Below, in pieces: positions 1 through 6,565 of a stretch of DNA of 6,978 nt (positions are counted from its first letter, which is position 1; each line of letters begins with the position of its first letter). A program made the position numbers and the translations under genes. Source of the stretch: Opitutales bacterium (GTDB lineage Bacteria > Verrucomicrobiota > Verrucomicrobiia > Opitutales > T3Sed10-336); assembly GCA_007132315.1 (NCBI GenBank), contig SLOW01000363.1, forward strand, positions 1 through 6,978, in the 5' to 3' direction. The notes below the pieces were generated by a model. It ran no database searches and was not told where the DNA came from. It saw only the letters and a list, made by a program, of their open reading frames with translations.

Positions 1-28
1 CAATGGCTCCCAGGATCATCGAATTCGC

Positions 29-71
29 TTAAGGCAATTTAATTTATCCGGCTCCAAATTGCGGTTCTTAA
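29..71. repeat. Bulged inverted repeat (possible operator or hairpin)
   Basis: GCAATTT at 34-40 is the exact reverse complement of AAATTGC at 56-62, with 15 bases between them. The adjoining TTAAG at 29-33 is complementary to CTTAA at 67-71, so a stem of 5 + 7 pairs forms if the four bases 63-66 are bulged out. There is no T-run after the right arm, so an intrinsic terminator is unlikely. It lies at the left end of the AT-rich leader, upstream of the best promoter candidate, where a repressor or activator site for the transport operon could sit. That role is inference. Short AT-rich palindromes also arise by chance. Confidence 0.35.
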
Positions 72-93
72 TATATTGTAGTCGATTTAATAT
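65..93 (+). promoter_or_regulatory. Weak sigma-70-like promoter candidate
   Basis: TTCTTA (65-70) and TAATAT (88-93) are separated by 17 bases and stand in the right order for -35 and -10 boxes. The match to TTGACA/TATAAT is only partial, about 3 and 4 of 6 bases. The AT-rich setting and the position about 120 bases before the first gene support a promoter somewhere in this region. The exact boxes are a guess. Confidence 0.25.
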
Positions 94-122
94 GACAAAT
101 TTTTGAAACTGTAGGGTGGAAA

Positions 123-150
123 ATCCAAAATTCGCAATCCAAGATCCAAA
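123..150. repeat. Short tandem heptamer array (ATCCAAA-type)
   Basis: Four 7-base units lie end to end in exact register: ATCCAAA (123-129), ATTCGCA (130-136), ATCCAAG (137-143) and ATCCAAA (144-150). A fifth, decayed unit beginning ATG may follow at 151. The array is non-coding and ends about 65 bases before the binding-protein start. It resembles the short tandemly repeated heptamers scattered between genes in cyanobacteria and some other bacteria. Its function is unknown. Whether it recurs in this genome cannot be judged from one window. Confidence 0.55.
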
Positions 151-215
151 ATGTTCCCAGGTTCCGGTTGCCTCCGGGCTTGGCATCGCGGGGCGTACGC
201 GTCAGGATCGAAGCG

Positions 216-1559
216 ATGAATCAACCGACCGGGCACAGGTCTTCGACCGGAATCGGTGCACTGGGGAAGATCGTTCGATTTGCGGTGTTCCCGGTGGCGG
301 CTTGTTGCGTTCTGTTATTCTCCGCCTGCGGGCCTTCGGAATTGCCGGCCTATGACCGGGACGGCCGGAAGCTGGTCCACGTGTGGGTGCATTCCGGGCA
401 GGCGGCCGAACGCGAGACGCTGGAAACCCAGGTGGCCACCTTTAACGCGGCCCAGGACGAGATCCGGGTGCTCAAGACGATCGTTCCGGAAGGCGACTAC
501 AACGCGCGGGTGCAGGCGGCGGCGCTCTCGGGCGATTTGCCGGACCTCCTCGAATTCGACGGCCCATTTCTCTACAACTACGTCTGGCAGGGCCAACTGC
601 GTCCGCTGGACGACCTTCTCCCACAGGCCATTCGCGACGACCTTCTGCCCTCGATCATCGAACAGGGCCTCTACGACGGAGCGTTGTACTCGGTCGGGGT
701 GTTCGACTCCGGTTTGGGGCTCTACGCCGACCGGAGCCGGTTGGAGGAAATCGACGTCCGGATTCCGGAGGGTGTGGCGGATGCCTGGACGGCCGATGAA
801 TTCGACGCCATTCTGGAAGCTCTGAGCGACAAGGCGGATGGCCGCGCGGTGCTCGACCTGAAAGTAAACTACACCGGCGAATGGTACGCCTACGCGTTTT
901 CACCGATCCTCCAATCGGCGGGCGCCGATCTGATCGATAGGCAGTCCTACGGCTCGGCGGACGGTGTCTTGAACGGCCCGGAAGCGGTGGCGGCGATGAC
1001 GCGCGTGCAGGAATGGTTCGCGCGCGGTCACGTGCATCCGAACATCGACGACGCGGCGTTCGTCGATCGCGTCGCCGCGCTTTCCTGGTCGGGACACTGG
1101 GATTACGGCCGGTACGCGGAGGCGCTGGGAGACGACCTGGTACTGCTTCCCCCGCCCGATTTCGGTCGCGGCTCGCGGACCGGGCAGGGATCGTGGAATT
1201 GGGGAATCACCCGCCGCGCTCACCATCCGGACGCGGCCATGCGATTTCTGACCCATCTGCTGGAACCGGACGAAATCCTGCGCATGACCGAGGCCAACGG
1301 GGCGGTGCCGGCCCGGCGCGCGGCGATCGAGCGCTCGGAGCGTTTTGCCGAAGACGGTCCCCTGCGCCTGTTCGTGGATCAATTGGAGGCCTCCGCCGTG
1401 CCCCGGCCCCGCACGCCGGGTTATCCGGTGATCACGTCGGTGTTCGAGTCCGGGTTTCAGGACATCCGCGACGGCGCCGACGTGCGGCGGGTGCTCGATC
1501 GGATGGTGCGGATCATCGATCAGGACATCGAGGACAACCAGGGATATCCCCGCGGTTGA
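216..1559 (+). CDS. ABC sugar importer, lipoprotein solute-binding protein (CUT1/MalE-UgpB type)
   Basis: This 447-residue protein is the substrate-capturing subunit of an ABC importer, anchored outside the cytoplasmic membrane. Its N-terminus has basic residues (K18, R21), a hydrophobic stretch at about 22-37 and a lipobox-like LFSAC ending at Cys38, so signal peptidase II should cut before Cys38. The mature part opens with VHVWVHSGQ and continues through EGDYNARVQAAALSGDLPDL (about 92-111), a typical family 1 binding-protein signature. Aromatic-rich patches near 222-229 and 301-310 suit carbohydrate binding. Length is normal for the family. I chose the ATG at 216 because AGGA lies 8 bases upstream and the signal peptide then begins sensibly. 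A TTG at 168 would add 16 residues. Two permease genes follow directly, as in CUT1 operons. The substrate cannot be named: sugar, oligosaccharide and glycerol-3-phosphate are all possible. Confidence 0.88.
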   Translation: MNQPTGHRSSTGIGALGKIVRFAVFPVAACCVLLFSACGPSELPAYDRDGRKLVHVWVHSGQAAERETLETQVATFNAAQDEIRVLKTIVPEGDYNARVQAAALSGDLPDLLEFDGPFLYNYVWQGQLRPLDDLLPQAIRDDLLPSIIEQGLYDGALYSVGVFDSGLGLYADRSRLEEIDVRIPEGVADAWTADEFDAILEALSDKADGRAVLDLKVNYTGEWYAYAFSPILQSAGADLIDRQSYGSADGVLNGPEAVAAMTRVQEWFARGHVHPNIDDAAFVDRVAALSWSGHWDYGRYAEALGDDLVLLPPPDFGRGSRTGQGSWNWGITRRAHHPDAAMRFLTHLLEPDEILRMTEANGAVPARRAAIERSERFAEDGPLRLFVDQLEASAVPRPRTPGYPVITSVFESGFQDIRDGADVRRVLDRMVRIIDQDIEDNQGYPRG

Positions 1560-1577
1560 ACGGAGAAACGTTGGCCC

Positions 1578-2495
1578 ATGGGAAATCGAAGCAGGCAGAG
1601 CGGCGGATTCCTGACCGGCAGGACGGCGGAGGCGTTGTGCCTGGCGGGGCCGGCTCTGCTGGGGTTGCTCCTGTTCGTGGCGGCTCCGTTCGCGATCGCC
1701 CTGATCCTCAGCCTGACCAACTTTCGAATGGGAACGCCTCTGGAGACGCAGTTCGTCGGGTTGGAACAGTACCGCCGGATTCTCGGCGACGAAGCTTTTC
1801 GACGGGCCCTGCTCAACAACGCGGTGTTCGCGTTGGTCGTCGTGCCGGTGCAGACCGGTCTCGCCCTCGGGTTGGCACTCCTGCTCAACCGGCAACTGCG
1901 CGGGCGGGTGTTGTTTCGCACCCTGTTTTTCATGCCGGTGGTCTTCCCCATGGCCCTGGTCGCCGTGGTCTGGCAGGTGCTGCTGGCGCCGGGACCCGAC
2001 GGACTGATCAACAGCCTGATGGGGATCCTCACCTTCGGCGCCTGGACGCCGCGGGATTTCCTGCGCGACCCCCAGTTCGCGCTGCCCGCGATTATGTTGA
2101 TGTCGATCTGGCAGGGCGTGGGCTTCCAGATGGTCATCATGCTGGCCGGGCGCCAGGCGGTGCCGGAGCATCTTTACGAAGCGGCCTCGGTCGAAGGCGC
2201 CGGCGCCTGGCGACAGTTTCTGCACGTCACCCTGCCGGGCATGAAAAACACCATCTTTTTTGTAGTGGTGGTCACGACCATCCTGGCGTTCCGGTTGTTC
2301 GATCAGGTCGATATCCTCACCCAGGGAGGACCGCGGCACGCCACGACGACGGTGATGTACGAGGCCGTGCGCGCCACATTCGCCGAAGCGCGGGTGGCGC
2401 GGGCCGCGGCGATGACGGTGGTGTTCTTTCTGATCGTGGTCGGCCTGGCCCTCGTCCAGCGCCGGCTGATGAAGGAGGAGCGGGAAATCACATGA
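1578..2495 (+). CDS. ABC sugar importer permease, MalF/UgpA type
   Basis: This 305-residue protein is one of the two membrane subunits forming the translocation channel. About six hydrophobic segments are visible, near residues 20-46, 77-103, 110-138, 168-191, 223-243 and 277-295. The cytoplasmic EAA loop that docks on the ATPase is at 201-220, with EAA, an invariant-position Gly at 207 and LP at its end. FDQVDILTQGGP near 241-252 is characteristic of the MalF/UgpA side of the pair. The length matches six-helix UgpA-like proteins, not E. coli MalF with its extra N-terminal helices and large periplasmic domain. The ATG at 1578 follows an 18-base gap, with GGAG at 1562-1565, a rather long 12 bases away. 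The stop codon overlaps the start of the second permease. Confidence 0.93.
   Translation: MGNRSRQSGGFLTGRTAEALCLAGPALLGLLLFVAAPFAIALILSLTNFRMGTPLETQFVGLEQYRRILGDEAFRRALLNNAVFALVVVPVQTGLALGLALLLNRQLRGRVLFRTLFFMPVVFPMALVAVVWQVLLAPGPDGLINSLMGILTFGAWTPRDFLRDPQFALPAIMLMSIWQGVGFQMVIMLAGRQAVPEHLYEAASVEGAGAWRQFLHVTLPGMKNTIFFVVVVTTILAFRLFDQVDILTQGGPRHATTTVMYEAVRATFAEARVARAAAMTVVFFLIVVGLALVQRRLMKEEREIT
2472..2480 (+). promoter_or_regulatory. Strong Shine-Dalgarno for the second permease
   Basis: AAGGAGGAG lies within the last codons of the first permease gene and is a near-perfect anti-16S match. Its GGAG end is 11 bases before the ATG at 2492, slightly further than optimal. It fixes the start of the second permease and implies that translation of the two channel subunits is coupled. 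Confidence 0.7.
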
Positions 2496-3337
2496 AAACC
2501 GGAACGGCATCGTCCCGGCTGGCGCTGGTGGCCAGTTACGCGATCCTGCTGGTGTGCGCCGCGCTGTTTTTCCTGCCGGTCGCCTTCATGATCGTGGCGA
2601 GTTTCAAACCGGACGACCTCGTTCTCGGCGAGGCCGGCACCTGGCGGGCTCTGGTTCCCACCGATGCGTCGCTGAGCAATTACGCCGACGTGTTCGAGCG
2701 GGTGAATTTCGCCCGTTATTTCATGAACTCGGTTGTGATCACCGGCGCGATCGTGACGGCCGGTCTGCTGGTCAATTCGATGGTGGCCTACGCGTTCGCG
2801 CGGATGCGCTGGCGCGGACGCAAGCTCCTGTTCGGTTTTGTGCTCGCGCTGCTGATCCTGCCGTTCGAGGCGATCGCCGTGCCGCTGTTTTACCAGATGA
2901 TCGAATTCGGGTGGCGCAACAGCTACCAGGTGCAAATCGTTCCCTTCATCGCCAACGCGTTCTCGATTTACCTGTTTTATTCGTTCTTCCTTCAGATTCC
3001 CCGGGAAATGGAGGAAGCCGCGGCGATCGACGGCGCGGGGAGTTGGCGGACGTTTTTCACCCTGATCGTTCCCCTGGCGAAACCCGCTTTCGCCACCGTG
3101 GCGATCCTGTCGTTCCTGATGCACTGGGGCAATTACCTGTGGCCCCTGATGGTGGTCGATTACGAAACCTACCGCCCCCTGCCGGTCGGCCTCGCCGAGT
3201 TCCAGACCCTGCCTCCGATTCAGTGGGGCGACATCATGGCCTTCGGTGTGATGATGGTCCTGCCGGTGCTGGTGGTGTTCCTGGTTTTCCAGAAAGGATT
3301 CGTGCGCGGTGTCGCGGCGAGTGGTATGAAGCACTGA
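2492..3337 (+). CDS. ABC sugar importer permease, MalG/UgpE type
   Basis: This 281-residue protein is the second channel subunit and should form a heterodimer with the preceding permease. Hydrophobic segments lie at about 10-37, 77-103, 112-135, 146-167, 193-215 and 250-274, giving the usual six helices. The EAA loop is at 175-194, beginning EAAAIDGAG. The C-terminal QKGFVRGVAASGMK is the hallmark tail of MalG/UgpE-like permeases. The ATG at 2492 overlaps the previous stop as ATGA and has a strong Shine-Dalgarno upstream. The same frame is open far upstream, back to 1013, but that part is an out-of-frame shadow of the two preceding genes. No ATPase gene follows. Instead menC starts one base after the stop, which is unusual for such an operon. 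Confidence 0.93.
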   Translation: MKTGTASSRLALVASYAILLVCAALFFLPVAFMIVASFKPDDLVLGEAGTWRALVPTDASLSNYADVFERVNFARYFMNSVVITGAIVTAGLLVNSMVAYAFARMRWRGRKLLFGFVLALLILPFEAIAVPLFYQMIEFGWRNSYQVQIVPFIANAFSIYLFYSFFLQIPREMEEAAAIDGAGSWRTFFTLIVPLAKPAFATVAILSFLMHWGNYLWPLMVVDYETYRPLPVGLAEFQTLPPIQWGDIMAFGVMMVLPVLVVFLVFQKGFVRGVAASGMKH

Positions 3338-3338
3338 C

Positions 3339-4391
3339 GTGGCATACGCGCTCACATACCGGCTCTACCGCCGTCCTTTTCGGTCTCCGCCCCGGGACGT
3401 CGCCGGCGGCTGGCGGGCGCGCACCGGGATTCTTGTACGACTGGAGAACGCCTCCGGACGTGTCGCGTACGGGGAGGTCGCTCCCCTGGAGGCCTTCGGT
3501 ACGGAATCGCTGGATACGGCCGAGGCGTTTCTCCGGGACCGGAACGGACGTGTGGACCGCGACGAAATCGACGCCGTCCCGGAATCCCTGCCGTGCTGCC
3601 GCTTCGCCCTGGAGTCGGCCCGGGACGACCTGGAGGGGCCGACCGGTCCCGCCGCGGGCGATCGCGCCGAAGTCCCCGTGGCCGGCCTGCTTCCGGCCGG
3701 AGGCGCCGCCGAAGAACGTCTGCCCGCGTTGTTGACGGCCGGATTCCGGACTCTGAAATGGAAGATCGGCGCCGAACCGCCCGCGGTGGAACAAGACCGC
3801 TTCCGGCGCATGCGGGCGCGTGCCGGCGAACGTGTGACCTGGCGTCTCGACGCCAACGGCGGGCTCGACCGGAGCGATCTCCGGAGTTGGGAAGCCGTCT
3901 TAGCCGGTGCCCCCGTCGAATACCTGGAGCAACCGTTCCCGCTCGGACAGGAGGCGGCGATGCGGTCGCTCGCGGCGTCTTTTCCTGCGCCCCTGGCCGT
4001 CGATGAATCGGTGGGGACGCTGCCCGCGCTGCGCGTCCGGGCGCGGGAAGGCTGGCCGGGTCTTATTGTGATCAAACCGGCGCTGGCGGGCTCGCCGGCG
4101 GCGTTGGCGGCGTTTGTCGAAACCCGCGGCCTCGCCGACCGGGTGGTGTTTTCGTCGGCGCTGGAGACGGGCGTCGGCATGCGGCATGCTCTGAAACCCG
4201 CCTTCCGGCGGGGCATGGTCTGCCGGGCGGTTGGGTGGGGAGTCGCGGGTCTGTTCGAGGACGACGGGCTCGCGCCGGACTGGGGCGCGACGATCGCCCG
4301 ATCCGGTATTGAAGAAATCGATACAACAGCGGTGTGGGAACGCGCCGCCCAACCGGCCGTTCCAGGAGCCGAAAGGCCGGAGAACAAATGA
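3339..4391 (+). CDS. menC: o-Succinylbenzoate synthase MenC
   Basis: This 350-residue cytoplasmic enolase-superfamily enzyme dehydrates SHCHC to o-succinylbenzoate in menaquinone (or phylloquinone) synthesis. All expected catalytic elements are present: the Lys pair in LKWKIG (K140, K142), the metal ligands D171 (DANGG), E197 (EQPF) and D222 (DES), and the opposite-face lysine K246 (IKPAL). SSALETGVG at 272-280 closes the barrel. The N-terminal capping domain has a PFR...GILVRL...GEVAPLEAFGTESL pattern, which recalls the cyanobacterial form. Start is GTG at 3339, the furthest upstream start in frame. It has only a weak GAAG ribosome site, so it probably depends on coupling to the permease that ends one base earlier. 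Related enolase-superfamily racemases and epimerases share the motifs, but the adjacent menE makes MenC the best reading. Confidence 0.9.
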   Translation: MAYALTYRLYRRPFRSPPRDVAGGWRARTGILVRLENASGRVAYGEVAPLEAFGTESLDTAEAFLRDRNGRVDRDEIDAVPESLPCCRFALESARDDLEGPTGPAAGDRAEVPVAGLLPAGGAAEERLPALLTAGFRTLKWKIGAEPPAVEQDRFRRMRARAGERVTWRLDANGGLDRSDLRSWEAVLAGAPVEYLEQPFPLGQEAAMRSLAASFPAPLAVDESVGTLPALRVRAREGWPGLIVIKPALAGSPAALAAFVETRGLADRVVFSSALETGVGMRHALKPAFRRGMVCRAVGWGVAGLFEDDGLAPDWGATIARSGIEEIDTTAVWERAAQPAVPGAERPENK

Positions 4392-5728
4392 GTTCGGTCG
4401 CGGGAGAACAACTGCTCGAGTTTCTGGCTGACGGACGGGTTGCCGGGCTCGACGTCGCGTTGCGGCTCGAGGCCTGTCTGGAGGCGTGGGATTCGGTTGG
4501 CGGGGGAACCGGTCGCACGGGACTCGTCGCCGCCTCCGATCCGGCCCTGTTCCTGGCCGCCTTCGCCGCGGGCTGGGCGCGCGGCGGCCGGCTGGTCCTG
4601 GCGAACCCCGGTTGGGGCGCCCAGGAGTGGGAAGAGGCGGCCCGCCGGCTGAAGCCCGACCTCGTCTTCGGCGCGGTACCGGATGTCGCGTGGGGCGGAC
4701 AGGCGGATCCGGCACCGCGTGGGAGCGGACCGACGGTGGCTGTCCCGACCGGCGGTTCCGGCGGCCGGGTGCGCTTCGCGGTGCACGACGCGGCCACGCT
4801 GGGCGCCGCGACCGCGGGTTTTCAGGCCGCGTTCGGCGGCGGTCCCCTGGTGTGCGTGTCGGGGTTGCCGCTGTTTCACGTGAGCGGTTTGATGCCGTTT
4901 CTGCGTGCCGCGGCGAGCGGAGGGCGATTGGTGTGGCATGCGGCGGGGGGCGAACGGCCGGTGGCCGGGCCGGGCGAGGCGTCCGTGATCTCACTGGTGC
5001 CCACCCAGCTGGCGCGGTTGCTGCGCGAGCCCGAATCGGTCGAGGCGCTGAAGTGTTTTTCCGCGGTGCTCGTGGGCGGAGGGCCGTTGCCTGAGGCCCT
5101 GCGCCGGGAGTCCCGTGACCGGGGCCTGCCGCTGACGCCGTCGTACGGGATGACGGAAACCGCGGCGGCGGTGCGGATGGTGCGGCCGGAGGCGTTTTTG
5201 GATGGCGACGATTCCAGCGGCCGCGACCTGCCGCACGCCCGGGTCACCGCGGATCCCTCCGGACGGATACACGTCGAATCGGAATCCCTGTTTCGGGGGT
5301 ATCTCGGCGATGACACCCCGCCCTCCGCTCCCTGGCCGACGGGAGACCTGGGTTTTCTCGACTCGCGGGGAGGGCTGGTGGTTACCGGACGCATCCGGGA
5401 GTTGATCAACAGCGGCGGCGAGAAGATCGATCCGGGGGAGGTCGAAGCGGCGCTGGTCGCGACCGGAATCGCGCGCGAGGCACGCGTGTTGCCCCGGTCC
5501 GACCCGGAGTGGGGCGAGGTGGCCGTCGCCGTCCTGGTTCCCGGGGAGGCCGGACATTCGGACGAAACCCGCAAAGCCCGGCTCCGCACTTGCCTCGCGG
5601 CGCACAAGGCGCCCCGGGATTGGATCGCGGTCGATGAACTGCCCCGAACGCCCCAGGGCAAGATCGATACCGCGACGCTCCGGCGGATGGTCCGGGCGGC
5701 GAAGGAAACCGGCCGCGGTGACGGTTGA
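4388..5728 (+). CDS. menE: o-Succinylbenzoate-CoA ligase MenE (ANL superfamily)
   Basis: This 446-residue adenylate-forming enzyme converts o-succinylbenzoate to its CoA thioester through an acyl-AMP, the step after MenC. In order it shows a divergent ATP P-loop, PTGGSGGRVRF at 120-130; LPLFHVSGLMPFL at 160-172; YGMTET at 253-258; TGD at 318-320; GRIRELINSGGEKIDPGEVE at 334-353 spanning the hinge; and PRTPQGK at 419-425, with K425 the expected adenylation lysine. Length is normal for MenE. The P-loop lacks the usual Pro-Lys; I recall this also in cyanobacterial MenE, where TGG...G-IRFA-H is typical. The ATG at 4388 overlaps the menC stop as ATGA and has GGAGAA 3-5 bases upstream. A start at 4334 would add 18 residues lying inside menC and is less likely. 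Another short-chain acyl-CoA ligase is possible but unlikely beside menC. Confidence 0.9.
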   Translation: MSSVAGEQLLEFLADGRVAGLDVALRLEACLEAWDSVGGGTGRTGLVAASDPALFLAAFAAGWARGGRLVLANPGWGAQEWEEAARRLKPDLVFGAVPDVAWGGQADPAPRGSGPTVAVPTGGSGGRVRFAVHDAATLGAATAGFQAAFGGGPLVCVSGLPLFHVSGLMPFLRAAASGGRLVWHAAGGERPVAGPGEASVISLVPTQLARLLREPESVEALKCFSAVLVGGGPLPEALRRESRDRGLPLTPSYGMTETAAAVRMVRPEAFLDGDDSSGRDLPHARVTADPSGRIHVESESLFRGYLGDDTPPSAPWPTGDLGFLDSRGGLVVTGRIRELINSGGEKIDPGEVEAALVATGIAREARVLPRSDPEWGEVAVAVLVPGEAGHSDETRKARLRTCLAAHKAPRDWIAVDELPRTPQGKIDTATLRRMVRAAKETGRGDG

Positions 5729-5809
5729 GAGGCGTTTTTCCGGGTGATTATTGCGATTGCTTAACCTGGATTTCAGCGTTCAAAGTACCCGTTTACGGCT
5801 GAAATCAGA
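5729..5809. other. Intergenic gap between the menE and pdxJ units
   Basis: This 81-base spacer is the only substantial gap after position 216. It is less GC-rich than its surroundings. A run of five T at 5735-5739 follows the menE stop, with only a weak potential stem before it. The second half is occupied by the inverted repeat described separately. No convincing -35/-10 pair is visible, yet a promoter for pdxJ-acpS would be expected here if the second unit is transcribed independently. Confidence 0.6.
5766..5808 (+). promoter_or_regulatory. Inverted repeat ending at the pdxJ start codon
   Basis: GATTTCAGC at 5769-5777 is the exact reverse complement of GCTGAAATC at 5798-5806, with a 20-base loop. 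Treating one G as a bulge, CTG at 5766-5768 can also pair with CAG at 5806-5808. The right arm ends within three bases of the pdxJ ATG at 5810, so in RNA the stem would cover the ribosome-binding region, and in DNA it could be a dimeric operator. No T-run follows, which argues against a terminator. The arms are seen directly; the regulatory role is inference. Confidence 0.5.
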
Positions 5810-6565
5810 ATGAATGCGTTACCGATACTGTTGGGTGTGAATATCGACCACGCCGCCACCCTGCGGCAGGCCCGCTACCGGGAGGTGGAGCGGACCTGCG
5901 GCGAAATCGTGGAGCCGGATCCGGTGTTTCTCGCGCTGCTGGCCGAGCGGGCCGGCGCGGACGGAATCACGGTCCATCTGCGGGAGGACCGGCGTCACAT
6001 CCAGGAACGCGATGTCCGACGCCTGAGCGAGTGCATCGCGACCCGGCTCAATCTGGAAATGGCGTGCCGTGAGGACATGGTGGCGTTTGCCCGCGAACTC
6101 AAACCCGCCCTTGCCTGCCTGGTCCCGGAAGGGCGCGAGGAAGTCACCACCGAGGGCGGTCTCGACGTCGCCGGCCAGAAGAAACGGGTGGGCGATGTCG
6201 TGCGGGCTCTGCGGGAGGCCGGCATCGCAGTCAGCCTCTTCATCGAGCCGGATCCCGGGCAGATCGACGCGGCGGCCGAACTCGGCGCCCCGCTGGTGGA
6301 ACTGCATACCGGCGGTTACGCCAACGCTTATCACGGTCCGGACCGGCAACGGGAATTCGAACGCCTGCGCGTTGGCTGCGAACGCGCTTTTCAGGCCGGG
6401 TTGACCGTCAACGCGGGGCACGGCATCAATTACGTGAACATCGCGGAAGTCCGGACCCTTCCCCACCTGCACGAACTGAATATCGGCCACAGCATCATCT
6501 GCCGGGCCTTGTCCACCGGAATGGAGGAAGCTGTCGCAGAGATGAAACGGAGGATGAACGCATGA
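5810..6565 (+). CDS. pdxJ: Pyridoxine 5'-phosphate synthase PdxJ
   Basis: This 251-residue TIM-barrel enzyme condenses 3-amino-2-oxopropyl phosphate with 1-deoxyxylulose 5-phosphate to pyridoxine 5'-phosphate, the last ring-forming step of the DXP-dependent vitamin B6 route. Family signatures run through the protein: [15 protein letters not shown] (8-22), [16 protein letters not shown] (49-64), LNLEMA (80-85), [17 protein letters not shown] (104-120), ELHTGGYA (164-171), NAGHGINY (201-208) and ELNIGHSII (222-230). Residues matching the remembered E. coli active site are present: H56, R58, H63, E83, E164 and H204. An insertion of about nine residues sits between the first motif and EPDPV. The ATG at 5810 fits the family N-terminus but has no clear Shine-Dalgarno and abuts an inverted repeat. 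The stop overlaps the acpS start. Confidence 0.97.
   Translation: MNALPILLGVNIDHAATLRQARYREVERTCGEIVEPDPVFLALLAERAGADGITVHLREDRRHIQERDVRRLSECIATRLNLEMACREDMVAFARELKPALACLVPEGREEVTTEGGLDVAGQKKRVGDVVRALREAGIAVSLFIEPDPGQIDAAAELGAPLVELHTGGYANAYHGPDRQREFERLRVGCERAFQAGLTVNAGHGINYVNIAEVRTLPHLHELNIGHSIICRALSTGMEEAVAEMKRRMNA
6549..6553 (+). promoter_or_regulatory. Shine-Dalgarno deciding the acpS start
   Basis: GGAGG lies 8 bases before the ATG at 6562, inside the last codons of pdxJ. The alternative ATG at 6601, where the conserved AcpS sequence begins, is preceded only by a weak GGTGGT. This favours 6562 and translational coupling with pdxJ. Confidence 0.65.

Larger units (their letters stand above)
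1..215. other. AT-rich non-coding leader upstream of the importer genes
   Basis: No convincing gene is visible here. The first 110 or so bases are clearly richer in A and T than the rest of the window, which is typical of a promoter region before a high-GC operon. From about 153 the composition returns to high GC. The stretch contains an inverted repeat (29-71), a weak promoter candidate (65-93) and a heptamer repeat array (123-150). A TTG- or GTG-initiated reading frame can be drawn through its 3' part, but the residues have no family features. I cannot tell what lies upstream of position 1. Confidence 0.7.

Noticed and set aside
116..355. 79-codon plus-strand frame beginning at GTG 116
   Set aside because: It overlaps the binding-protein gene in another frame, begins within the heptamer array region and has no recognisable features.
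1013..2491. Upstream extension of the second permease frame
   Set aside because: The extension lies out of frame inside the binding-protein and first-permease genes, is Arg/Gly-rich, and is made unnecessary by the strong ribosome site and ATG at 2492.
900..2510. Long minus-strand open frame of 536 codons, with similar long minus-strand frames at 2303-3355 and 3365-4939
   Set aside because: They are antisense to well-supported genes, contain runs of His, Arg, Gln and Pro typical of shadow frames in high-GC DNA, and show no family motifs.
4353..4380. Hairpin CCGGCC/GGCCGG overlapping the menE ribosome site
   Set aside because: Each arm is itself a six-base palindrome that is common in GC-rich DNA, and the stem has only six pairs with a 16-base loop, so chance is the better explanation.
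5707..5740. Intrinsic terminator after menE
   Set aside because: AACCG (5707-5711) can pair with CGGTT (5722-5726), but the stem is only five pairs, and the five T at 5735-5739 start eight bases beyond it. Too weak to call.
5751..5785. Promoter for pdxJ with TTGCGA or TTGCTT as -35
   Set aside because: No acceptable -10 box is found at 16-18 bases from either hexamer.
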